50,434 bases of DNA from assembly GCA_946540735.1 (NCBI GenBank), contig CAMNIN010000022.1, forward strand, positions 1 through 50,434, written 5' to 3'. A model generated the notes under the pieces. It did not search any database, was not told where the DNA came from, and was given only the letters and a program-made list of their open reading frames with translations. The position numbers and the translations under genes were made by a program. Shown piece after piece: positions 44,104 through 50,434 of the stretch (position 1 is its first letter; every line of letters starts with the position of its first letter). The stretch comes from an uncultured Prevotellaceae bacterium (GTDB lineage: Bacteria; Bacteroidota; Bacteroidia; Bacteroidales; Bacteroidaceae).

Positions 44104-46635
44104 ATGATATATCCCAAGAATTTTGAGCAGAAAATAGGTTTTACCGATATTCGCCAAATGCTCCGTGAGCGTTGCCTTTCCACATTGGGCAAAGAAGGGG
44201 TGGACTCGCTTCATTTCTCTACTAATGCAGAAGAGGTGAATCGATGGTTGAAGGAAATCAAGGAGTTCAGGCTCATACAGGAGACTGCCGAGGATTTCCC
44301 TTTGCAGTATTTCTTTGATGTGAGGCCGAGTGTTGCTCGTCTCAGACTGGAAGGAACTCATTTGGATGAGAATGAACTGTTCGACTTGCGTCGCTCCCTG
44401 GAGACCATCAGCAATATCGTGAGATTTCTCGGCCGAACGACAGGTGGCGGTGCATCGGATGAAGAGGACGAGAATGTGGAATATGCCTACCCGACCCTTC
44501 ACGATTTGACTCGTGACGTGAAGACCTTCCCCTTGATAATACAACAGATTGATCAGCTCCTCGACAAATATGGCAAGATACGTGACAATGCCTCTGCGAA
44601 ATTGCTGGAGATTCGACGTGAACTTTCCCGAACCGAGGGGTCTGTTTCTCGTACCTTGTATTCCATTCTAAAGGCTGCACAGAGTGAGGGACTGGTGGAA
44701 AAAGACGCCTCCCCCACCCTGCGTGACGGAAGACTCGTGCTGCCTGTGGCACCTGCCATGAAACGGAAACTACGTGGTATCGTACATGACGAAAGCGCTA
44801 CAGGGAAAACCGTGTTCATCGAACCGGCTGAGGTGGTGGAAGCCAATAACAAGATACGGGAATTGGAATCGGAAGAACGTAGGGAGATCATCCGTATCCT
44901 GACAGAACTCGCCAAGTCATTGCGTCCCCATGTGCCCGACATGCTTCGCTCCTATCTTCTGATGGCTGCTATTGATCTGATCAGGGCGAAAGCCGAGCTG
45001 AGCCGTACTTTCAACTGCTTCGAACCAGAGGTGATTGATCAACCTTATATCGACTGGATCAGAGCTGTCCACCCCCTTTTGCAGCATTCATTGTCAAAAC
45101 AAGGCAAACAAGTGGTGCCTCTTGACATCATGTTGACCAAGGAGAAACATATTCTTATCATTTCCGGACCGAATGCGGGAGGCAAGTCCGTGTGCCTGAA
45201 AACCGTTGGACTGTTGCAATACATGCTCCAGTGCGGACTGTCCATCCCTATCGGTGACCGATCGAAGGCTGGCATGTTCGAGCATATCATGATTGATATC
45301 GGCGACGAGCAGAGCATTGAGAACGACCTTAGTACATACAGCAGTCATCTGCTCAACATGAAGATGATGATGCGGTATTCTAATCGCCGGACACTATTGC
45401 TGATCGATGAGTTCGGCACAGGTACAGAACCACAGATTGGTGGTGCTATCGCCGAGTCGGTGCTCCGTCAGTTCTGGAAGCATCATGCATGGGGAGTGAT
45501 CACCACACATTACCAGAACTTGAAGCATTTCGCTGAGGATCACGAAGGTGTGGTCAACGGCGCCATGCTTTATGATCGGCATGAGATGAAAGCTCTTTTC
45601 CAATTGCAGATCGGACAGCCTGGCAGTTCGTTTGCCATCGAGATCGCCCGTAAGACAGGCATTCCGGAAGAGGTCATTCACGATGCTTCGGAAATCGTAG
45701 GCAGCGACTATATTCAAAGCGACAAATACCTGCAGGACATCGTTCGTGACAAGCGGTATTGGGAGGGCAAACGGCAGACCATCCATCAACGGGAGAAAGC
45801 TATGGAACAAACCATTGCCCGTTATGAAGAGGAAATACGTCAGTTGCAGGAAAGCCGTAAGACCATCATCGCCAAGGCCAAACAACAGGCTGAGGAACTG
45901 CTCAACGAGAGCAACCGCAGGATAGAGAACACCATACGCGAGATCAGAGAGAGCCAAGCTGAGAAAGAAGAGACTCGCCGTATCAGGGAACAGCTCACCG
46001 ACTTCAAACGCGAGGTGCTGGAAATAGACACAGAGGAGGCTGATGAACTGGTGTCAAAGAAAATCCGGCAGATTCAGGAGAGGAAGGAGCGCAAGGAAAA
46101 ACGCCGGAAAGAGAAATCAAAGATGGCCGAGCCTGTAAAAACCGGGCAAAAACCACCACAAGAGCCTGAAAAGCTGTCAGTGGGTGACACAGTGAGGATC
46201 AAGGGTCTTACTACGGTTGGCCGCATAGAGAGTCTCCAAGGTAAAATGGCCACTGTCATCTTCGGTGACATGCGTACCAAAATGCGGAGTGAACGGCTGG
46301 AACGGGCAGCCATGCCTCAGAAAGAACAGCCTGCCACCTACCTCTCTGTGGGAAGACAAACCCGTGAGACCATAGATGACAGGAAACTGAATTTCCGCCA
46401 AGATATCGACGTGCGTGGCATGCGTGGCGACGAGGCGATTAATGCCGTGACTTATTTTATCGATGATGCCATACTGGTGGGCATGAGTCGGGTGCGCATC
46501 CTTCACGGGACAGGGTCTGGCATCCTTCGCCAACTTATCCGCCAATATCTTGCCACGGTGCCCGCAGTAACAAACTACCGTGATGAGCACGTGCAATTCG
46601 GCGGTGCTGGCATCACGGTAGTGGAACTGGAGTAA
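44104..46635 (+). CDS. mutS2: Endonuclease MutS2
   Basis: The protein has 843 residues. It lacks the mismatch-recognition domains of MutS. A core and clamp region leads to a Walker A at ISGPNAGGKS (about 353-362) and Walker B LLLIDEFGTGTEPQ (about 430), then a long charged coiled coil (about 540-680), a KOW-like segment (LSVGDTVRIKGL) and a C-terminal Smr nuclease domain (DVRGMRGDEAINAV, RILHGTGSGILR). MutS2 proteins suppress homologous recombination or split collided ribosomes, depending on the species. It stands alone and converges on the DUF5723 gene. Confidence 0.93.
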   Translation: MIYPKNFEQKIGFTDIRQMLRERCLSTLGKEGVDSLHFSTNAEEVNRWLKEIKEFRLIQETAEDFPLQYFFDVRPSVARLRLEGTHLDENELFDLRRSLETISNIVRFLGRTTGGGASDEEDENVEYAYPTLHDLTRDVKTFPLIIQQIDQLLDKYGKIRDNASAKLLEIRRELSRTEGSVSRTLYSILKAAQSEGLVEKDASPTLRDGRLVLPVAPAMKRKLRGIVHDESATGKTVFIEPAEVVEANNKIRELESEERREIIRILTELAKSLRPHVPDMLRSYLLMAAIDLIRAKAELSRTFNCFEPEVIDQPYIDWIRAVHPLLQHSLSKQGKQVVPLDIMLTKEKHILIISGPNAGGKSVCLKTVGLLQYMLQCGLSIPIGDRSKAGMFEHIMIDIGDEQSIENDLSTYSSHLLNMKMMMRYSNRRTLLLIDEFGTGTEPQIGGAIAESVLRQFWKHHAWGVITTHYQNLKHFAEDHEGVVNGAMLYDRHEMKALFQLQIGQPGSSFAIEIARKTGIPEEVIHDASEIVGSDYIQSDKYLQDIVRDKRYWEGKRQTIHQREKAMEQTIARYEEEIRQLQESRKTIIAKAKQQAEELLNESNRRIENTIREIRESQAEKEETRRIREQLTDFKREVLEIDTEEADELVSKKIRQIQERKERKEKRRKEKSKMAEPVKTGQKPPQEPEKLSVGDTVRIKGLTTVGRIESLQGKMATVIFGDMRTKMRSERLERAAMPQKEQPATYLSVGRQTRETIDDRKLNFRQDIDVRGMRGDEAINAVTYFIDDAILVGMSRVRILHGTGSGILRQLIRQYLATVPAVTNYRDEHVQFGGAGITVVELE

Positions 46636-46649
46636 GACTGGTCTTCGGC

Positions 46650-48053
46650 CTACAACATGATGTTGAATCCGAAGGAGATGCTTCCGTTGGATGAAAGTGG
46701 TATCATTTCAGAACTGACCTTGCCAATCAATCTGTCCATACCGATGAAGAAATTGAGTCCTTTGGCTGGAGTATGGAAGTTGGCGAGGAAACCGAAATTG
46801 GCTGTATAGTTGTTCACTGCAAAACTCAGCGCTCCGTCAAACCAGTTGGCTGGCTTGATATTGCCACTCAATCTTGCCTCTGCCCAGGAATAGGGACCAT
46901 TGATGCGTGCTGTACCGAGCAAACCGAGTTTCAACTGCCTGTAAGTCGGTATGACATACTCACATCCAGCAGATACTGTGGCACCGACACCGGTGATTCT
47001 CGAACCATCGTCTCCCTTGTCACGCAGATTGGCGAAGTCGAGCATCTGGTCGGTATACTGGTCGGCTTTGTTATCCAGCTTGTCAGGAGAACTGGAGTCG
47101 ACAGATACGTCGTGAAAACCATCAAAAGTGAAAGATTTCGCATCATTAGTGGCATAATAGTCATTAGTCCACATGATGGCACCGAGATCCTGGATGGCGG
47201 CACTCAAGGTGAGTTCATCGTTGACTTTGTAAATGGCACCGAAATCGATGGCGGCTCCGATTCCGCTGACACCCGGACTGTCGAAGTCGACGTCATTGAC
47301 ATGATCGCATGTGCCTTGCTTGCTGTTGTAGTCCTTTGTCTTGCTCAGATACTTGAATCCTTTCATGCTCACATGCGACTGGGCATCACCCGAAATCGTC
47401 CATTTGTCTGTGCCGGCCATGTCGGCCACGACGTCTTTCATCGCCACATTCATATCTGCAACACCGACAAGCAGTTTGAACTTGGCACCAACGCGCAGTT
47501 TGTCATCGATCTGACGCGAATGGCCCAATCCGATTTCCGTGTAGGCCTGAGCACTGAGGTTGACATCACCGATATCATATCTGTTGTTGGTCGCTTCGGC
47601 AGCAAACTGAAACAGTTTGTAGGGGGCTCTCACATTGGTTTGGGCCTTGACATTGAGTTCTATGGTGTTGTAACCACCCCATTGGGAGAATCCTACTGAT
47701 GCCACGGGCACCTTCACTTGCCCATTGATCTTGTTGTCGCCCGAACTGAATCCCCTCAAGGAGTTGTTCAGGTATGGGTTCATGAACGAAGTCATCTTCT
47801 TGGTGCTACGGTCAGGGTATAGGGGATTTTTGCGGACAAGTTCCTCGTAGCCGAAATTTCCCATCATGTCTACATTGACGCTGCCCACTACGGGAATGGA
47901 GAAATACCCACGGTCGTTGCCGAATGCTGGGTTGAGGTTATGACGATAGAGGTAACTATCCGTGAAATAACCAGTCCTTAACTCTTGTGCTGCGATGCTG
48001 CCTGCTGTACATGCGAGGAAGGCAGCCGCCATATATTTGATTGATAATCTCAT
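46650..48053 (-). CDS. DUF5723 outer-membrane-type protein
   Basis: The protein has 467 residues. Signal peptide ends near SIAAQ. The mature part LRTGYFTDSYLYRHNLNPAFGNDRGYFSIP matches the DUF5723 family, beta-barrel-like proteins with alternating strands typical of Bacteroidetes outer membranes. The C-terminus SISFGFNIML ends in a hydrophobic strand. Function unknown; PorV/FadL-like barrels are the nearest structural guess. It follows the lipoprotein gene by 26 nt and presumably works with it. Confidence 0.75.
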   Translation of the reverse strand: MRLSIKYMAAAFLACTAGSIAAQELRTGYFTDSYLYRHNLNPAFGNDRGYFSIPVVGSVNVDMMGNFGYEELVRKNPLYPDRSTKKMTSFMNPYLNNSLRGFSSGDNKINGQVKVPVASVGFSQWGGYNTIELNVKAQTNVRAPYKLFQFAAEATNNRYDIGDVNLSAQAYTEIGLGHSRQIDDKLRVGAKFKLLVGVADMNVAMKDVVADMAGTDKWTISGDAQSHVSMKGFKYLSKTKDYNSKQGTCDHVNDVDFDSPGVSGIGAAIDFGAIYKVNDELTLSAAIQDLGAIMWTNDYYATNDAKSFTFDGFHDVSVDSSSPDKLDNKADQYTDQMLDFANLRDKGDDGSRITGVGATVSAGCEYVIPTYRQLKLGLLGTARINGPYSWAEARLSGNIKPANWFDGALSFAVNNYTANFGFLANFHTPAKGLNFFIGMDRLIGKVSSEMIPLSSNGSISFGFNIML

Positions 48054-48079
48054 AGTCGATGTAAGTAATTGATGATTGG

Positions 48080-49909
48080 TTAATTAAGGTCTATCGCCAC
48101 CTTACCGTATTTCTGGATCTTGAGGTCTTTCACCTTGACCGTCTGATGGTAAGCATTGAGTTTCACTCCTGTCACTTTCTCGCTGGTCTTCTTGTCTTGG
48201 GCTGTCATGGTGATGCGGAAAGTCAGTCCGTCAAGCGTCTTGAAGACCTCATTGTCCTTTGGCCTGACATAGATCACCAATTCTGTTTCCACAGGTGTTT
48301 TCCCATCATGCGAGGCCTTGATGGCATTCTCCACCTCCACCTCCAGGCGGTCACGGGGTATGATATTGCCGGTGATGTCGATACCTGACGCAGTCAGGTT
48401 GAGATAGGCTGGAATCTTATTCTCTACATGAGAAATCACTTTCAGATACCCCTCGATCTTCTTGGTTCCGTCGGTTACCGTCTCCACGAAACTGATGTCC
48501 TTGAACTGGTCATTCCAGCCAGAGTAGTCATCCTTGTATACGACGACGGCATCATCTGCCAGGGCTATTCCTGATGCCACCGAGAGCCGGATGGTTCCAC
48601 GATAATTCTTATCGAGTTCGATGTCGGCCGTTTGACTGTCATCTCCGACACCCACAAGGTCGATAAGGGCGATGCTGTCGGGCAAATTGCGGATCACATC
48701 GCAAATGTCGGGAATCACGATGACGGTCGTGTCACTGGGTGTGCTGGCAGGACGTCGTCTCACGCTGATCACACTCTCGCCGTTGGCTTTATAGCTGAAC
48801 TCAGGAACGTCAATTCTGTGGATGACTTTTCCTGTCATGTCTTTCGACACGATGGCGCCCGTCATCTTATTGGCGAAGGGAACGTTACTCAGAATATTGA
48901 TGTTGAGCTGGGGGTCGTAGAGGTCGAGGTTGACTTCATCGTCACGAAGAAACGACGGAGCGTTCCTCAAAGAGACACCACCCACTCGTCCGAACTCACG
49001 TTTCGGGGTGAAACCTCCCCTGGCTGATTTCACCAGCATACGGCTCAGCACGGCATTACCGCTGACCGACAAGTCCTTGGATTCGGCCACCTTGTCAAAG
49101 TCGACGGCCGATTCCTTGACCGTCACGCCGATAAGAAGTGAGCCATGGAATGCTAATCCCTCACCCTTGGTGAATGTCATATAACTGCCATCTGACTTTT
49201 TGGACGTGAGGTCGATGCCCTTGATCGTGATGGCGAAAGTGGCTCCCTCTGCCGGATTCACATTATTGAGCACCAACATGTTGTCCGCACTCAGGGCGAT
49301 GGAGTCTCCTTTGTAAGCTGCTTTTCCGCAAACAATGCATTGTGGCATCGAGACCCGCAGCTGTGTGATGTTCGACAAGCATGCTTTCAAGTCATTGGAG
49401 AAGGCGAAAGAGATGGTGAGCTTGCCGTCTTTCACGCCCACATATTCCAGCCGCGAGATTTGAGAGGATTTATAAGGATAGGTGAAATCCATATCCACCA
49501 TCGGCGCATTGAAATTGATGTCGTCATCGGCCAATCTCACATGTCTTTTCGGGGATTTCGGGGCGAAGTCACCCAAGTTGATGGTGTATGTGCCTTTATA
49601 GGTTTTGGAGGGCACTGCGAATTCATCCACCCACATGTGGGCAGTGAAAATATCATCGTCCATCACGTCAATATTGTATTCGCCGTCCGTGCCGACTGCA
49701 AGGAAATTATTGTCCCCAAGGTCAAGCACATCATCGAGACAAATGTCTTGTGTACTGTTGTTGCTGGGCAATGTCATTCCTGCGCCCAATCCGATCGTTG
49801 TGTCTACATCGCCGAGATCATAGTCTTTCTCGATACATCCCGACAGCGAAGCAGTCATTGCCGACACCATGAATAAGCATACGGCACTCGTTACTTGATT
49901 AATTTTCAT
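48080..49909 (-). CDS. Large lipoprotein, unknown function
   Basis: The protein has 609 residues from the start MKINQVTSAV; an ATG at 49924 would add five residues. The lipobox is SLSGC, followed by IEKDYDLGDVDTTIG, which starts an entirely beta-rich protein of repeated immunoglobulin-like strands (NLDLYDPQLNINILSNVPF, AYLNLTASGIDITGNIIPRD). I do not recognise the family, though lipoproteins starting with this IEKDYDLxDID pattern commonly precede DUF5723 genes in Bacteroidales. It is probably surface or periplasmic and co-expressed with the DUF5723 barrel. Confidence 0.65.
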   Translation of the reverse strand: MKINQVTSAVCLFMVSAMTASLSGCIEKDYDLGDVDTTIGLGAGMTLPSNNSTQDICLDDVLDLGDNNFLAVGTDGEYNIDVMDDDIFTAHMWVDEFAVPSKTYKGTYTINLGDFAPKSPKRHVRLADDDINFNAPMVDMDFTYPYKSSQISRLEYVGVKDGKLTISFAFSNDLKACLSNITQLRVSMPQCIVCGKAAYKGDSIALSADNMLVLNNVNPAEGATFAITIKGIDLTSKKSDGSYMTFTKGEGLAFHGSLLIGVTVKESAVDFDKVAESKDLSVSGNAVLSRMLVKSARGGFTPKREFGRVGGVSLRNAPSFLRDDEVNLDLYDPQLNINILSNVPFANKMTGAIVSKDMTGKVIHRIDVPEFSYKANGESVISVRRRPASTPSDTTVIVIPDICDVIRNLPDSIALIDLVGVGDDSQTADIELDKNYRGTIRLSVASGIALADDAVVVYKDDYSGWNDQFKDISFVETVTDGTKKIEGYLKVISHVENKIPAYLNLTASGIDITGNIIPRDRLEVEVENAIKASHDGKTPVETELVIYVRPKDNEVFKTLDGLTFRITMTAQDKKTSEKVTGVKLNAYHQTVKVKDLKIQKYGKVAIDLN

Positions 49910-49941
49910 AGATTGAAAAAGCATGTTTACTATATTTCGTG

Positions 49942-49949
49942 CAAAATTA
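49942..49949 (-). promoter_or_regulatory. -7 element of the lipoprotein-DUF5723 operon
   Basis: Minus strand TAATTTTG about 33 nt before the ATG at 49909; no clear -33 TTTG. Confidence 0.45.
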
Positions 49950-50065
49950 AACTATTTTGGCATAAATATAGGACTACGAAGCGTTAAAATATGTAAAGGG
50001 GGATAAAGAGCTGAAGCAGAATAAATCGTAAAACTCTTTTATGTGAGAAAAATCGTTTTCTTGAG

Positions 50066-50139
50066 AGCCTCTTGTCGGATTCGAACCAACGACCCCGAGA
50101 TTACAAATCACGTGCTCTGGCCAACTGAGCTAAAGAGGC
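50066..50139 (-). tRNA. tRNA-Thr (anticodon UGU)
   Basis: A 74-nt cloverleaf: acceptor GCCTCTT/AAGAGGC, D-arm AGCTCAGTTGG..AGAGC, anticodon loop TTTGTAA (anticodon TGT), and T-loop GGTTCGAATCC. The discriminator base is U and CCA is not encoded. One T-T mismatch is seen in the anticodon stem. It begins 4 nt after the SRP RNA end. Confidence 0.93.
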
Positions 50140-50143
50140 GGGT

Positions 50144-50238
50144 GGGTAAGCTACTTACATCGCACCGCTCAACCTACTACCTTTGCTACGTTCCCGTCCT
50201 GGAGGATTCGCAGGGAGCTGGTCGTGCAAGACTTACCC
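50144..50238 (-). ncRNA. ffs: SRP RNA (small, 4.5S type)
   Basis: On the minus strand the ends pair (GGGTAAG with CTTACCC). The apical domain IV holds the conserved symmetric and asymmetric loop parts: CCAGCTCCCTGCG, CCAGGACGGGAACGTAGCAA, matching the GTCAGG-TCCGGAAGG-AAGCAGC layout of other SRP RNAs. It is about 95 nt long, without an Alu domain. It binds Ffh and targets membrane proteins co-translationally. A TACCTTTG element sits just upstream and the tRNA-Thr gene just downstream. Confidence 0.85.
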
Positions 50239-50250
50239 GTTTTGCGGCTG

Positions 50251-50258
50251 CAAAGGTA
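50251..50258 (-). promoter_or_regulatory. -7 element of the SRP RNA-tRNA unit
   Basis: Minus strand TACCTTTG, 12 nt before the SRP RNA 5' end, which is a typical start-site distance. Confidence 0.65.
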
Positions 50259-50329
50259 AGAAAAAAATTCATAGCAGAGCTACTTTACCTGCTAAATTTA
50301 AAAAATTTAACATATACGCAGTGGGTCGT

Positions 50330-50432
50330 AATTACTCAGCACCTAAGTAAGCATAGCCATTCGGGTGGATTTGCATTTATTCGGGCGGATTTGCATTTGT
50401 TCGGGCGGATTTGCAATCCGGCCGCATTGAGT
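50330..50432. repeat. Right copy of window-bracketing inverted repeat
   Basis: Reverse-complement match to 105-194. It contains three 20-bp-period units at 50359, 50379 and 50399, each a variant of (A/G)TTCGGG(C/T)GGATTTGCA. The last runs into the imperfect palindrome CGGATT-TGC-AATCCG. The tail hairpin TTACTTAG-GTG-CTGAGTAA lies at its left edge in inverted orientation. Bases 50259-50329 show no gene. Confidence 0.8.
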
Positions 50433-50434
50433 GA

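Noticed and set aside
46773..47699. 308-residue plus-strand frame opposite the DUF5723 gene
   Set aside because: Shadow of the DUF5723 gene, which has a signal peptide and family match; no promoter or domain on this strand.
50359..50418. CRISPR array
   Set aside because: The 20-bp units abut without unique spacers, there are only three, and no cas genes are present.

Overview
The window looks like chromosome of a Bacteroidales bacterium, most likely Prevotellaceae. The grounds are repeated Bacteroidetes-type promoters (TTTG, about 20 bp, TAnnTTTG), almost no Shine-Dalgarno sequences, and families such as calycin-like lipoproteins, DUF5723, DUF6057, GH125 and a type-IX-secretion-like C-terminus. 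Both ends lie in copies of one dispersed repeat, so the window may be a whole contig broken at repeats.

Region 1 (1-5530) is a minus-strand operon. It holds an NrtR-type Nudix/winged-helix regulator, a DraG ADP-ribosylglycohydrolase fused to a macro-like domain and an unrecognised C-terminal region, and two different radical SAM enzymes. Two inverted operator-like palindromes bracket the operon promoter. This is the best candidate for an undescribed system: an NAD/ADP-ribose-responsive module that couples ADP-ribose chemistry to radical SAM chemistry.

Region 2 (5650-15030) is a surface-polysaccharide locus. It carries a GT4 glycosyltransferase, a Kdo/WaaP-type kinase, a Gtf3-like glycosyltransferase, two LicD phosphotransferases, a DegT aminotransferase, an RfbF cytidylyltransferase, a UDP-glucuronate-decarboxylase-like SDR and UDP-glucose dehydrogenase. 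It ends in a palindromic repeat cluster that has cut off the 5' end of an OhrR/MarR gene.

Region 3 (15530-28350) holds a secreted C1 peptidase with a divergent phosphodiester-glycosidase-like protein, a small exported protein, a 1497-residue exported multidomain protein, and a GH2 glycosidase followed by an RsbU/SpoIIE-type phosphatase and a small membrane protein. Region 4 (28370-33160) is a minus-strand operon of M28-PDZ peptidase, membrane protein, calycin-like lipoprotein and TonB-dependent receptor. Region 5 (33440-38250) is an operon of DUF6057 membrane protein, PD40 lipoprotein with a CxxCH heme motif, and GH125 exo-mannosidase.

Region 6 (38300-46640) carries a lipoprotein flavodoxin, a HAD phosphatase, a glycerate kinase/DUF418/TfoX/esterase cluster and mutS2. 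Region 7 (46650-50434) has a DUF5723 protein with its lipoprotein partner, then the SRP RNA gene directly followed by tRNA-Thr(UGU), and the right-hand repeat.

Gene starts were moved from the longest reading frame where a promoter, signal peptide or family N-terminus required it; each case is noted.
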